Shown: positions 23,489 through 35,983, numbered from the stretch's first letter. The stretch is DNA of 64,000 nt from Brachypodius melanocephalos (GCA_013398615.1 VZSR01000680.1:2826993-2890992); one strand, 5' to 3'. Numbers and translations: made by a program. Notes: generated from the letters alone by a model not told the origin.

Positions 23489-24264
23489 CTGTAAAGTAAG
23501 ATAAAATTTAAACTTCTATTCTGAAACAGAAACCCACAAGATAGTTCTTAAAATGCTAGCTTACTGAAATGTGGGCATTTAAGGGAAGCAGTACCTGGGA
23601 CCCAAGCACCATGACCAAACTAGAGGAATTCTGCCCACATAAATGTCAGCTACAGTGTTTTTAGAGACTCTCAGCTTAGTGACTGTCAATGTAACAAACT
23701 GGTCTAAAAGTTCTTTTGGAGATCCAACTGATTTCCTTAAACATCCTACAGCTAAGTGGATGTTCCAAACTAGTCCTGGGTGTAATTAAGGCAGAGATTC
23801 AGGAAATGTCACCACTTTCAGCACCCAGCAAACAGTTTCAAAACCTGTATTTGCTAACCAAGCTATCCAGTCGCTCAGTACTTCGCTGAGTGGAGGGCCT
23901 GAGACCAGGCTCTCAGTGTTTAGTGAGCAGCACAGGGTTGGGGTTTTCTGTCCTACCTCACAATAATCTCAAATCCAAGAAGCATCAGCATTTAAGACTG
24001 TCTGTTTAGTGGACTGTTAGGAGATTCAGCAGCTTCCGAAGTCTTCAAACACATCAGAAAGTAAGAGGTCTGTTATTTAGCTTTCTAACTTAATTTTAGG
24101 CTCTCACTCTGATATGAAGCTTTCTCTTTTTTTCTTTTCATTACTGATCTTTGATATCTCTCATGACAGGAAGTTTCTATTTCTAGCTAGCTCTGCTCAC
24201 AAAGCCATACCACCCAAACTGGAGAACACCAACAGCTGAGGCAGTCTGTCTGTCCTTCACATAC
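23489..24264 (-). other. WNK1 intron 16
   Basis: 776 bp; no feature recognised beyond the splice sites. Confidence 0.9.
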
Positions 24265-24438
24265 CTGTGAGCCCGGGAAGAAGCCGTCATCCTTCGTCCG
24301 CATGCTCTCCAAGCCCTGATCCCCCTCTGGCTCCACGCTTGCATCCTCACTGAGCATTTCATCTGCTTTCTCAATAATCTCTCGTACCTGTTCTACAAAG
24401 GAGTCTCGCTCTGTTGCTAAAATAAACTCGTTCTGCAC
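24265..24438 (-). CDS. WNK1: WNK1 exon 16: end of second CCTL domain and helix
   Basis: 174 nt (58 codons, residues 1386-1443), phase 0 at both ends. VQNEFILATERDSFVEQVRE and IIEKADEMLSEDASVEPEGD complete CCTL2, with a helix, and the exon ends in GFFPGSQ before GTATGT. Near-identical to mammals through EGDQGLES and more divergent after that. Confidence 0.97.
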
Positions 24439-25133
24439 CTGTAAAATAGCAGAACAGCATTCATTTTCCACAAACAATTTCAAAACAATATATTGAGTAA
24501 CTACAATTTACTCTCGGTGCTCATGTCTGTCTTCCCTTTGCTTTTCTTCTGAACAAGATGAGAGTGGTGACACCTTAGAGAAAAACAATTGTTCCTCAAA
24601 TTATCTCCAGCACGGGAGTGCGTCCCTGGTTTAATCTTTGCTGTGGAACAACATTCAATCTCACTTCTTCATCAAACTGTCACCTCAAGCTTTGCTTAGC
24701 ACAGGAAAATTTAAAATAAGCAGCCTTATCTTACTTATTCCTCCTGTCTAATGAATGTAATGTGTACTAAGATGTAGCAGTGCCTGCTCTTAGAAAAGCA
24801 AGCAGAAATTTTTTAACCTGGCACTTCCAGAAGGTTGCTTGCAGTTTTTTGAAAATGTCAGATTGAAAAAAAGAGCAACCAACCAAAAAAAACAGAAGCA
24901 GTTTTTTCACATGATAAAAACCTCAATTCTAAGGTAAAAACTGACATAAATTTTCATGTGACTCGTGCATGCAACATTAATTAATAGTCAGACTGCTAAA
25001 CCACTCTGTGCCAAATTTCTAGTTGTGGCTGTGTACCAATAAGGTGAACACACACCATGCTACGTGGGAGACCAATTCTAAACCATAAAAAAATCCAGCT
25101 GACTGGATTCTTCATCTCTGAAATGTATCTTAC
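24439..25133 (-). other. WNK1 intron 15
   Basis: 695 bp; a short A/C-rich patch near 24880. Nothing else. Confidence 0.9.
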
Positions 25134-25250
25134 CATAATGGTAGCTATTTCCTCAGGGTTATCACCATCCAAATCAAATTTGAAAGTAACCATTTTCCGA
25201 TTGTGTGTCTCTAGCTGGCATTCCACCACCCGATCGCCTTTGTTTGAAAC
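25134..25250 (-). CDS. WNK1: WNK1 exon 15: second CCTL domain
   Basis: 117 nt (39 codons, residues 1347-1385), phase 0 at both ends. It reads VSNKGDRVVECQLETHNRKM, VTFKFDLDGDNPEEIATIM. This is the beta-strand core of CCTL2, a fold that binds RFxV peptides. The acceptor follows TTTAG; the donor is ATG before GTAAGA. Essentially identical to mammals. Confidence 0.97.
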
Positions 25251-25575
25251 CTAAAGCAAAGAAAGTAACACTTCAAACCAAAAGCACAAGAATCGAAGTT
25301 CACTGAGATTTTAAAGGTCACTGAGACAAACCAACAGTACTGGTATAGTACAACAATGTTCTATCTTTCCAGTCTAATAAATGGTGCCATGAAGAGCAGG
25401 ATTTTTGTTCTGAGGATACATCAAATATTCTGGAACAGTCTGTGGAACCATTGGCAGCTAAGCAAGGCATATCTAATTCTCCAAAAAGCTCTTAAGAGAT
25501 GATACCTGGGATGCTTGCAGAGGCTCAAAAACGCATCCTTACTACTGAGCTGTCCCTAAAATGACAAATACTCAC
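25251..25575 (-). other. WNK1 intron 14
   Basis: 325 bp with no recognised content. Confidence 0.9.
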
Positions 25576-25738
25576 ATTTAGAATCCTCAGTTTCGGCCTG
25601 GAAGTCTTCTCATGGCGAGAGCGGCTGCGGACAGACCTGCGCATGTGACGCTTTGTGGTCCTCCCCTCGTGCCTGCCACTGGAAGTTGGGACGTTCTCGT
25701 TGCCATCACTCAGTCCTGAAGCAACATCAGAATGTGCA
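25576..25738 (-). CDS. WNK1: WNK1 exon 14: basic box and start of second CCTL domain
   Basis: 163 nt covering residues 1292-1346. It reads AHSDVASGLSDGNENVPTSS, GRHEGRTTKRHMRRSVRSRS, RHEKTSRPKLRILN. The strongly basic Arg/His/Lys segment is near-identical to mammals, followed by the first strand (KLRILNV) of the second OSR1-like domain. Ends in phase 0 at AAT before GTGAGT. Confidence 0.97.
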
Positions 25739-26255
25739 CTACAAACAAAAGGCAGCTTCCTGTTAGTATCCATGCATTCCAGAACTGCAACAAGACTCCC
25801 TAACCTACCATGTGATATTCTGTTCTGGGTAATGGCAGATGTGTGCTCATCATTGAATAGAGGGAGAGTTCTGTCAACACTTCAGGTTGCTTAAATAGAA
25901 ATTCTGACTCTAATTATTTTGCTACACTTATTGCACGCTGTACAAATCTACCTTATGTTTTCAAGCTATTTGGAGTTTCAATTCCCCTCAAATGCCAAAA
26001 GGACATAAAACCTGTCACTTATGATCCATTTGACATGACAAATAAAAGAGTTAATCATCATGCACAACCATACTTATTCCCTCCATAAATCACAACCTAC
26101 TCCACCCTTCATGACTTTAGTTGTTCACATCCTCAAGAGCACTCCCAGTGGAAAAAAATATCCCTGGTGAAAAAATACATCTAAAGATCATCCATGGATG
26201 TATAATCTAACACGTGACATTGAAACTCAGCTTGGTGAAAAGCAGCAATGCTCAC
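25739..26255 (-). other. WNK1 intron 13
   Basis: 517 bp, AT-rich, with no recognised content. Confidence 0.9.
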
Positions 26256-26347
26256 CTGTCCATAGAAGAAGCCAGAGGGGTAGACTGAGCAGGCTGTGTG
26301 GCTGGAAGAGTCTCTGAAGAAGCAGTCTGGGAGACCCCCTGAGAACC
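26256..26347 (-). CDS. WNK1: WNK1 exon 13: linker
   Basis: 92 nt covering residues 1262-1292, starting in phase 0 with GSQGVSQTASSETLPATQ and ending SSMD with a split Ser (AG, then GTGAGC). It corresponds to mammalian STQGVSQVAPAEP. It is the first non-symmetric exon after the run of phase-0 cassettes and so is expected to be constitutive. Confidence 0.93.
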
Positions 26348-27033
26348 CTATGGATAGAAACCTACAATCAAGAACCCCCTCAAAGAGCACAGTTTCTCTT
26401 CAAGCAACCCAGCAGTCTTCAGTGTTTCCTCCCAAACCAGTTGTAAAGCTGAAAGCTCTGCCTTTTTAGAAGTTTAAACAGCTGGCACCTAGGACAGCTG
26501 TAGTTTACAAAATACTCTAGAGCAAACTGCAGTGAAGCCAAACCTCATGTGAGGAGAGGTGAGGAGAGGAAACCAGCCACACATCCTTTCTACTGCCACA
26601 TGTCACTACAGCTGGCCATGCAGTCACAGTCTTACGAACAGAATGTGCAGAAGGCAAGCCAATGCAGAACACAGAGACAATCCCAATTCTCCCTGCAAGA
26701 ACCACGCTGCAGAGAATAGGCAGAATGACAGATTCTCAAAGGCTATCAATTACAGCTTGTCTTTGATATGGCAAAGATCTTCTACAGAACTAGCAAGAAG
26801 TGAAGTGTTTTACTGCTTTTTGCCTGCAGGATGCACACTCACTTCCCAACAGAACAACCAGTGGCAACAAGGTCCCCACACTGGCATGACATTCTGCTGT
26901 AAGAAAAAGGTAATTTGAAATATTAACTTCCAGCTGAAGACAAGCACAGAAGGGATTAGTTTCCCACAGAGACACATCGTTGCACGAGTCTAACATCCAA
27001 AATGGACTGTTCCATGATATTCCATATATTTAC
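26348..27033 (-). other. WNK1 intron 12
   Basis: 686 bp. The 119-codon plus-strand frame at 26559-26918 shows no family resemblance. Nothing else. Confidence 0.9.
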
Positions 27034-27318
27034 CTCCACAAGTGCCTGCTGTGAGGAGGCAGATGAGGCCTGTTGTGCTACACTCACAGGAGGCTGGGGC
27101 ACCTGCACCTGTCCTCCTGCCAGGCTGCCCATGGAAACTAAAACATTCTGCTCCCCGTACGGCTGCACAACAGGAGCGAGGTAGCCTGACTGGGCCATTG
27201 CATCTGTGGGCAAGGGAGGGGACAGCACAGCAGAGGGAATGCTGGCAGAGGCCACAGCTGAGGATGGTGCAACGCTCGAGTCCGCTGGGTATTGCGGGGT
27301 CAGCCGAGACGGGAAAGC
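27034..27318 (-). CDS. WNK1: WNK1 exon 12: Pro/Ser/Val-rich cassette
   Basis: 285 nt (95 codons, residues 1167-1261), phase 0 at both ends. It reads AFPSRLTPQYPADSSVAPSS, then VLSPPLPTDAMAQSGYL, VVQPYGEQNVLV and GGQVQVPQPP, matching mammalian exon 12 (GFPPRLPPQYP, GGQVQVSQP). It ends GTG GAG before GTAAAT. In mammals this exon is spliced in or out together with or independently of exon 11. Confidence 0.93.
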
Positions 27319-28340
27319 CTGGAACAGAAATGAGGGGCTCCAGTCAGTCAATGGCACAGCTAATTAGGAAACAGGACAGTCATTAAAAAATATCAGCTCC
27401 AGGGGCACCTTCCAACCTTTTGGACTTGTTCAAGCACTCCCAAAATCTTCCCAAAGAAGTGGAGCAAACTGCTCATGCAGCCAGCATGCAGGTCACCACG
27501 CCCAAACAAGCAAATTCCCACTCACAGTCCCAAGTCTTAGGCAAAACAATCTTCATCTCCCAACTCTCACAGCTGCCTATAGAGCTTAAGATTTTAAAGC
27601 CTGAGATTAGAAATGAGCTTGAAGAATTTTCAGGCTGAACAGCTATGGCTCAGATGTTATACAACTGCTGCTCATTCTTGAGATTAAATAGCAAAACCAC
27701 TCCTGTGCTCTTCCTGTCCTCTGGTAATGAGCTGACCCAGAAACAAGCAACACTTCTGTCGTTATTCAGGTTGCCACTTTTACAGTGAGTGATCACATGA
27801 AGTCGCTGAAGCAGCTTGTGCCCACCAGTCCAGCAGTTCACAACCAGCATCAGGTACTTACGTCACATCCCAGATCCATGCTGCCTGACTGATTTCTGTG
27901 CATTCCCTGTCCCACCCCTTCCCAGACTTGCAATGAAACACTGGCATTGTTGAACGTGCTGCCATTGATTTTCTTTCCAACACGCATCTCCCACTTTTAA
28001 AGTTACAATTTCTTGTTTTCTTTTTCCCCAAGCTGACAGATCTCATGAATATATAGCTGTCCTCTCTCACACAGTGGCTGAAGAACGCCCTGCACTACGA
28101 TTCCATCATTTTACACAAATTCCAGTGCCAAATACGAAAAATTCAAAACATATGGCTGTCCAAGGACTTTTTTTCTTCTCTCCTCCTTAAAATGGTTCTT
28201 TACTGCACACCAGAATCTCTCCTAGGGGCTGAATGGCTCTCATATGAGAAGTGACCTGGCCAGGGCACACAGCTCAGATCTGGTACCCTAGAGGAACGGG
28301 CAAAAATGTGCAGAAGAGGTCTGCTGGCTTGCAACAATAC
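27319..28340 (-). other. WNK1 intron 11
   Basis: About 1.0 kb between two cassette exons. No repeat or second gene seen. Confidence 0.9.
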
Positions 28341-28760
28341 CTGGTAAAGAGCATCTGCAGCAGGAAGCGAAGCTTCAGCAGCTTGTCCAATGCTGACTGG
28401 CAATCCCACGGCCTGGATAGGCGGCTGCAGGAGCACCTGGCTGGGCAGCTGAGCCCCAGGCTGCAGCAGCTGGCCAGGGACACCGCTGGCTCCTGCAGGA
28501 ACAGCAGCGGCCGCTGCCGGCGCGGCCAGCGGGAGCAGGGGCTGGCTGATGCCAGCTGCCAGGGAAATGGGCAGCGACTGGAAACCTGCCTGAGCCACTG
28601 GGAACTGGGGAACCACGGGAGCCGGCAAGGCCTGGCCCATGGGGAGGAAATGAGAGCCAATGGGGACTGATGGGGCAACTGAAGGCTGAGGGAGAGAAGA
28701 TGCTGCAACAGGTAATTGAGGCTCGCCTTGGATGATCGACACTGGTTGGGAAACAGGAAG
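28341..28760 (-). CDS. WNK1: WNK1 exon 11: Pro/Ala/Leu-rich cassette
   Basis: 420 nt (140 codons, residues 1027-1166), phase 0 at both ends. It opens LPVSQPVSIIQGEPQLPVA and includes HFLPMGQALPAP, SLPISLAAGISQPLLPLA, a poly-Ala run and a final ALYQ before GTATTG. It matches mammalian exon 11, one of the exons alternatively spliced between tissues. The Ala/Gly-rich, GC-rich centre is a local expansion relative to my recollection of the mammalian exon. Confidence 0.93.
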
Positions 28761-29798
28761 CTGGGGAGGTAAAGAAAATAGAGATAGATTTTTTTTTTTT
28801 AAGCAGGGTTGCGGAAAGCAGAGTTTTACACATTAGTCAAAGAAAGCATTATTCAAGTTACAGCACTCTGTTAAAGTGGCTGGGGAGCACAGTTGGCAGA
28901 GTGGCCGGGAAGCTGGCTGCTCCAAACAGTCCTCGCTTTGCAACACTTCCCTTCAAGAACTCAACAGGCTCTTGAAACAGACACCCACAGAGGGTGAAAG
29001 AGCAACATTTGAGTACCCTGAAGCACTGATTTGTGCATAAACAGAATCTAATTCCCCTCGACTTTGTCCCCTGACCCAAGCCTGCCTTCTTACAGCAAAG
29101 AAGTGCAAATCTTACAACAAATCTGTCAGCTTTGAGTGTGGGGACTAAAGCAAAGGAGAATCAAAACCCACTGTGCCAGCATTCAGAGAATGGCAGGGAA
29201 TATGTCAATTAAAGCCAGCAAACGATGCAACTGGAAACGCAGTTTAGATGAACAAGCAACAAAACAATAATTTTAAAAACAAAATTGCGGCTCACGCGTT
29301 CAACAGAGATAGGAGCCAAAATGAAGCAATATTCAGTAACAGAAGCTTCTTGATCAGGAAGTAAAAGAAGAGCTGAGTAAGAAAGATGACAGAATGAAGA
29401 AAGGTAGTGAACTGTAGGACTCCTAAGTAAGTGAATATGTTTTACACATGTAATGGTGCAGAAGATAGACAGTGGATGGGAAATAGAGAAATGGTAAGTT
29501 CCTGAAAATCCATTCATAATACACCATTCATCAATATGGCTCCTGTTTAATTTAAAGATCTTTGTGCATGGAAGTGCTCTCCTTCCCTCAAATTACTCAC
29601 GACTGCCACGTGTAACAGGGTTTCCAAGACATTTAACAACAAAATTGACAGTTACAGTACAATAAGAATACACTTGTTTGGATGAGCATTTTGAAACCAT
29701 TAGGAAAGATGACAAAAGTGAAAGTAGCAGCATATTGAATGTACCAGCTGTGAAGAAGAAGAAAAAAAAAATCTTCTACTAGAAAGAATTTTGTTTAC
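28761..29798 (-). other. WNK1 intron 10
   Basis: 1.04 kb with a T run ending at 28800 and an A run near 29760-29770. Nothing else recognised. Confidence 0.9.
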
Positions 29799-29948
29799 CT
29801 GTGTCCCAGCTGCTGCCTGAGGCACTGGCATGATCTGTGAAGTTTGAGTTTGAGAGACAGTTTGTGCAGGAGTGGTGCTGGCAGAAACTGAGGGCTGCTG
29901 CAGCTGGTATTGTCCAGGCTGTTGGGAAGGGGCTGGCTGCTGTGCACT
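29799..29948 (-). CDS. WNK1: WNK1 exon 10: Gln/Ser/Thr-rich linker
   Basis: 150 nt (50 codons), phase 0 at both ends. It begins SAQQPAPSQQPGQYQLQQ and ends VPQAAAGTQ before GTAAAC. It corresponds to the mammalian stretch around QTVQYSLSQTS and VLPQVSAGKQ. Disordered and quickly diverging; the splice sites and position make the call. Confidence 0.88.
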
Positions 29949-30583
29949 CTGTAGCAGGAAAAAGAGGAAGAAGCGGTATTATCCCCCAACAGAGGTTTCT
30001 TAAAGCATATCCTACTTAAATTCTGCTTTCTACTCTCTCCTAAGCGATAAAAGTGGTTCTTCAGAATATGCCAAGTCACTTAAGCTTTTAACAATCACTT
30101 ATTGGCATTACTGAAACAACTCCATTATTGACACCAAATCTTGCAAGAAAATTCTTTCACCTGTGAAACCAAGAATGACGATTCTATAAAGCAAGACAAG
30201 GCAGTTAAGAGAAGAGAATGTTGCAGATCAGATTTCCAGTTAGAAGAAACCATGAGAACGAAGTCTGCCTGTCTAGACAGTCTAATCTGCAAATCCTGAC
30301 ATGTCTCCCCTTGAATGAGACCACCACTGCAAGCTCAGGTGGATGTTGGGAAGACAGGCATGGGAAAACAAGCATTAACTTGTTTTTTAAATGGTTTTTA
30401 AAATAAATCTCAGAAAGTCAATGTGTATCTCATAGCATGTTAGACTGGGTGAGAGCCAGAGGATTCCTTTGCTGCAAAACTATGGGTCAGATGGTGACAG
30501 AGGTAGTCAGCTGCTCTTCAAAGAGTCATCACAATTCTACACTATGAGTGCTTTAGTCCTGAGTTTAGGAACTGTGATCTTAC
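29949..30583 (-). other. WNK1 intron 9
   Basis: 635 bp; nothing recognised. Confidence 0.88.
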
Positions 30584-30655
30584 CTGCTGAGTGTGTTGAG
30601 TAGGCTGGGATGGCACCGATGCATTGCTTGAGGCTGGCTGGCCTTGCACCTGTGT
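30584..30655 (-). CDS. WNK1: WNK1 exon 9: short Gln/Ser-rich cassette
   Basis: 72 nt (24 codons), phase 0 at both ends, reading TQVQGQPASSNASVP then SQPTQHTQQ. It aligns with mammalian QGQPSSSSLTG...QPIQHPQQ. The acceptor is CCCCTCCAG and the donor CAG followed by GTAAGA. Low-complexity linker with no domain. Confidence 0.88.
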
Positions 30656-33103
30656 CTGGAGGGGAAAAAAACCAGGAATCAGCTGAGAAAAACTCTATGG
30701 TTTCTGCTGCAGGCAGTTAAAATCATTTCTGCCTGGAATGATCTGGCTGGAATAGGTTTCTAGCTTGTCCTTTTGGACAAGCGGTCCTTCTGGCCAAATT
30801 CCATTACCACAACCAGAAAAAAGCAGAGTTATCTGGAGGAGATCTGAACGTCACTTGAAGTCTTTCAAAATAACAAATACAGAAAGACTCTGCAACCCGC
30901 ATGCCCCTCAACATGAGACACATCAGCCTACCAGCTGCTTCTTCCTCTGGTGATGCTTTAAGAGCAGGATGCCTTGCTATGGTAACTGGAAATAGATGCA
31001 TTAAGCTTTACCTTTACATGTGCTCTAAACACAGCCAGGTGGGGCAATAAAAGGAGGCTACATGGAAATAAAACTATCCGTAAAAAAACCAAGCACGAAG
31101 ATGTACAGAATTCTAGACCAGTTACAAAGTACCCAGTACACATAAATGTCATGAGTTTCCTTTGAGAGGCATGTCAAAACACAAGCTAATCATCATTTCC
31201 AGAGTCACTACCATTCAAAGGCTACCAAGAATCGGATGTGGAGGAATATGAGGGTTCACACTCTAGCTAAGACAGAATTTTCGAGTAAGCAACGAAAAAA
31301 ATGGATGAGTGGCATACAAATGGATGTGGAAGATGCAGAGGAAAATGGAATGGACTTTCATTATTACTTTTGTGGCTGAATTTTTTTTTTTTTTTTAAAT
31401 CAGATCCCAGGATCTGCATTACTGGTTTTGTGCCAACTGTATTTCTTTATCAGCTCCTGGGAGAGAACTAGACAAAGACCTCCAGATGATCTCCCTGAGC
31501 ATGCACCACTTGGGTGAGCTGCCTTTGCAAGAAGCATATCTGGTGCATATGTATCAGATCAGAAATATCTATGAAAATTCCTTAATGCTGTGATCATTCA
31601 GCTTGCAGAAGCTCATTAGGAACAAGTCTGCTAAAATTACATACTTTTCTAATTATGGAAATTCTGGGGAAAGCAGACTGCCAATGAAGAGAACCATTTT
31701 TTTCTTTGCTGTTTTAGAAGCTTCAGGCCCTTCTTGGCTAGGATCTCAACATGTGCTACATCCCACTGCTGGAACATGTGTTCACATTGACTCAGTTTGG
31801 GTTTCAGATTCTAATCTTCCCATGAATTAGGTACAAGATCGCAGAACTTATATTCTGCCAAAAAGTGACCTCTTTTTTGGTTTTCCAGATGTATTTTATG
31901 TCCATCGGAATTCACCTCCTGAGTTCAACAAAGTTATATGGAGAAAAAATTTCCATGTAGTTTTCAAAGTTCTTGAATAGGAGGTTCGTTCTACAAATTC
32001 TACAGCACAGCAATTGCTATCTGTTAGACTAGTGATGAAAGCTGTTCCAGCTTTACTAAAACACCTTTCATATCCCTTACAGAAAGCCTTAAATTCTTAG
32101 TTCTTGATCTTAACACAGAAAGCAAAATGAGTCTCCTTCACAAAAATCCTAAAGATGCTAATGCTCCAGTAACTAAAATGTCAAAGCCCCTAAATCCAAG
32201 GACAAAAGAGGTAAGAGAGAAGTCTACTTAAAGTAAATCCTCTCTTTTCACAGAAAATTATGAGACTTCAGACTAGGAGTGCAGACACAGTGTATGCAGA
32301 CACACACCTCACAGTGTACAGCGAAGTGACCATTGCGAATGCAAATACCACATATGCTGATAAAACACACATCTCCAATTAAGCTTCAGGCCTCCAGTTT
32401 TGCTATTTAAAAGGACACCACGTAAGACACCGCACCACAGGGTGGCAATACCAACTAGCGACAGTTGTTTGTCCCATTCGTTAACTACTCAGCCTGTTCA
32501 GCCTCCTCAAACACTTCTTCAACAAACACATTTCCAAATCCATGTACACATACATAACACAGCTCCTTTCATTCCTCTCCTCCCACTTACTTTCCCCAAG
32601 TCTAAAAAAGCTCTTGCATTTTGGACAGTCACCAAAATAACCTTCTTGTCTAATGAAACATCATTTGTATGGAAGTTCAACCTCAAATAAGACATTTAAA
32701 TGGCTAAAGAGCAGCAACAGAAACACAAAGCAAGTTGTACCACCACTGCTGATCCTAACTGTGGAGAAGATACATTTCATTAAAACCACTGCTGAAAAGC
32801 CAATTTGGTACTGCAGCAATCTCTTACCAAAAGAACAGCTAGTCCCGGGAGAAACACTGACCATTTTCTACTTTTAACACTAAAGCCCTACCAATATTTC
32901 GGCCAAATCTGACCACAGAAACAAATGGTTGCTAACGCCTCGTTATTTCATAGCAACCCGGTTAAGTTAAAGGCTTTTGGTGGAAAGACACCCCCACGAA
33001 TGCTGACTCTTAGAACCACACGGAGCAGGTCTAAAAGCAAGCTTTCCCTTTTGGTATGACTTATAAAAAGCAGTGAAACTGTGGAAGGGTTTGCTCCTGT
33101 AAC
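30656..33103 (-). other. WNK1 intron after the HSN2 exon
   Basis: 2.45 kb with a run of 16 T at 31381-31396. No additional exon found between HSN2 and exon 9. The minus-strand open frame continues into this intron for about 50 codons past the HSN2 donor. Confidence 0.85.
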
Positions 33104-34318
33104 CTGAGCATAGGATGCAGGTGGTCCTGATGAAAGCGAGGTGGACAAGGCCTGCTGAGTTGAGGCTCCCTGGGGGAAGCAGATGAAGAGCTGCGACTCT
33201 TGCAACACCTTCTGAGGCAGCTGAACAATGGGCAATGAGAAGTCTGAACCGAAAGCAGATGATGAGCCCCCTGTAGGGGGAGGAGACTGGAAATCACCAG
33301 TGTCAGAGGAAGTCAGCTGTGAGGAATCACTGGAGTACTCTGGGCTTCCTTCTGGCCAGCTGCGCCTGGCAGAGCCCCCCGCGGGCGCCGCCAGCCCAGG
33401 GCAGTGCCAGTGCTCCTCTGTGACAGGCTGCAGCCGGCCATGCGACCCTGCCCCTTGGCTGGGCTCCTCCTGGCCGCTCTCCAGGGAGCCCCGGCGACTC
33501 CTGTAGGCCCGCGGGGGCAGAGCCGCCCCTTCTGCCGCCGCAGAGCTGGCAGGGTGCACATGGAACTCAAAGACACAGCTGGCTCTGCCATCGGCACTGT
33601 GAGAGAGCACAGCCGGGGCCGAGTGCGGAACAAACACCTGCTGGAACGTCACGGGGGCCGGCTCTGCGCTCAGGGGAGCTGACACACTGCATAATGGAGA
33701 AAGGGGCCCCGGGCCGGAGTCCAGCCTCAGGCTCTGAACGTGTCTTGCCAGGTACGTTTGCCCCGACTGGAAGTCGAACACAGAGCTTTGTGGAGGACCA
33801 CCTTGCCCATGGTTTGACTCCGAGACCTGCTTCAAATGCCGTTCGGTCGCGTGAGGGTTATAAGCTACTCGCTCATAGCGCTCCGATACCTGGGATGGAT
33901 AGTGCATGCCCACCAGATACACGGCTTCTGGATGCAGCCTGTAGTGAGCATCCTCTGGAGGTGTTGGTCCAGATCTATAGTCACTGTGCACGGGAGCTTG
34001 CTCAAACACGGGATTAACTTGCACATGCAGAGGCTCTCCAGCGACTCTCTGAGCTGCTGTGCCCAGCATAACAAACGCCTCTGGAGTCCAATTGGTGGGA
34101 CTACCACCGGGTGGAACTAAACTCTGGCCAGTCTTCAGCAATGGCTGGAAGTGGCAAGTTTGGGCTTCCAAAAATGAAGTGCTCTTGCGCCGCTGAGCGA
34201 CTGCCACCTTCGGCGGGCAGACAGGTGGAGGTGAGAAAGACACCGGCCGTTCATGAACGGTTGGGAAAAAGAGCTGTGAGTCTGGGAACGGTGGTGTTCC
34301 CCCTCGAGGATGCTGAGG
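33104..34318 (-). CDS. WNK1: WNK1 cassette exon 8b (HSN2 exon)
   Basis: 1215 nt (405 codons, residues 548-952), open throughout and phase 0 at both ends. This is the nervous-system exon HSN2; in humans truncating mutations in it cause hereditary sensory and autonomic neuropathy type II. Diagnostic segments are HERPVSFSPPPVCPPKVA, RRKSTSFLEAQT, GGSPTNWTPEAFVMLGT, VFVPHSAPAVLSH, CVFEFHVH, GSPEYSSDSSQLTSSD and DFQSPPPTGG. The acceptor is a pyrimidine-rich stretch ending ACAG before CCTCAG. The best donor is CAG followed by GTTACA, which is weak. The upstream part of the open frame (to 34381) is intronic. Confidence 0.92.
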
Positions 34319-35983
34319 CTGTATCGACATGAACAAGACAGGTAATTCATACATTAAAAGTGAAAGCACATCAACATGCACAGTTCACTAGGCAGTTCTG
34401 TGAAGTAACTTTATAGAATTCATACTCAATTCATGGTCAAAAACATACAGTACTTAGGAAATTTAGGTGAGTTGTAAAATATCCATTAAATACATCCGTG
34501 GCAGGCATAGCTACAATTGGGAACATTTGCTGGTGTTAGAGCTGCTTTTCCAGTTCAATTCCAAGAGTTTGCAAAAAGAAACCGATTTTGCTCCTGACAA
34601 TGGAATGAGACTTATTGTCATAGCCTAGCCATTGTGATCAGTGCTTGAAATCCAATCCAGCCCCTGAGGTCACGGCCATTTGTGGAATATGAAATCCAGA
34701 ACTTGAGAACAGTAACAATGCAGAGCCTCTAATTTACACTTAGAAGATGACATTAGATTGTTAGTATTTTCCAGTACAAAAACCACAGTGCTAGTGTCCT
34801 GTATGCTTTCCAAAAAGCTAAAAGGAAATATTTTATAAGACAAAATTGACCATTGAATCACTTATGAGCAGACCTTTTCATATAGAAAATTAGCACTCAT
34901 TAAAACAAGCTTAACTCTTGCCTGGACAGCAAAACAATCACAGGTTTAATAACAGCAGAGTCCTCAGGCAGTTCCACTCCATCTGAGGCACTGCTTCAGA
35001 GGAGGCTCATCTGATTTAAGAGCTGGAGGGAATATTTCAGTAAAGACAGTTCTATGTAAGAACAGCAAACAATTCAGTAATTTTGCATCGTTTCATCTCT
35101 GCCTGCAGTATGCTCAGAGACAATGTATTCTCTTCCCTAATGGAAAATAACTCGCAGGAGTCAGTAGTAAATATACTGTCCAAGACAAATGGCATTTATG
35201 ACTTTTTCAAGTTGCTGTTTCCACATTGTTTACTTTCTCCCCAGCCTCTTTTGTCCGGAAAAGCAGCAGCAAATTTCCATATTGATCAACGCTAATGACA
35301 AGGTCCTGCAGATGAAATACCTTTCCTGTGTTCTAAACCTGGTTCCACTTACTTCATTTACACAAAAATGCTTCTCAAAACTTATTTTGTGTAAACTGAA
35401 GCTGAAAATGAAAAGCAACTACCTCCTCTATCATACGTTATCTTTGCATCTGACTTTCTAAGAAACATGAAGCTACTGCTTTTTCCCATTAAGAAGCAGT
35501 TGAAGTGGCATTTCTGATAAGAATTTACAGAAAAAGCCTCAAAAGTATTCATACTCTAAATATCTAATATTGGTATCACAGCTAGCCAAAGCTTTAAGAA
35601 TAAGCAGCCACAGCAATCAGGCTTTAAAAGATGGCTGTTTTGTGCAGGGCTTAATTAACATTCAGTGTTTACTTAAAAGCTGAAAAATAAAAGTCTTCTG
35701 ACTTTGGGTAGTAAGAACTACCTTTCCCTTTACCTTCTGTGGTACAACTGGGTAATTTACATTTATACTGTCCTAAAAGACAGGAAATAAGCAGTCAGCC
35801 ACTGTTTGATAACGTTTACATGTACTGCTTCATAGAAATTAATAAAAATACCAAAATCGACATTCCAGCAGCACCATATAAGGAATTGACTCTTCCATTT
35901 CTCCCTTTGAAAATGCCCAGAGCCCAGGATGTATTTAATGATAACTTATCTTACTGTGCCAGGAGGCAAATGGCAACACATAC
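34319..35983 (-). other. WNK1 intron between exons 8a and 8b
   Basis: 1.67 kb; no repeat or coding signal apart from 21 codons of open frame running upstream of the HSN2 acceptor. Confidence 0.87.
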
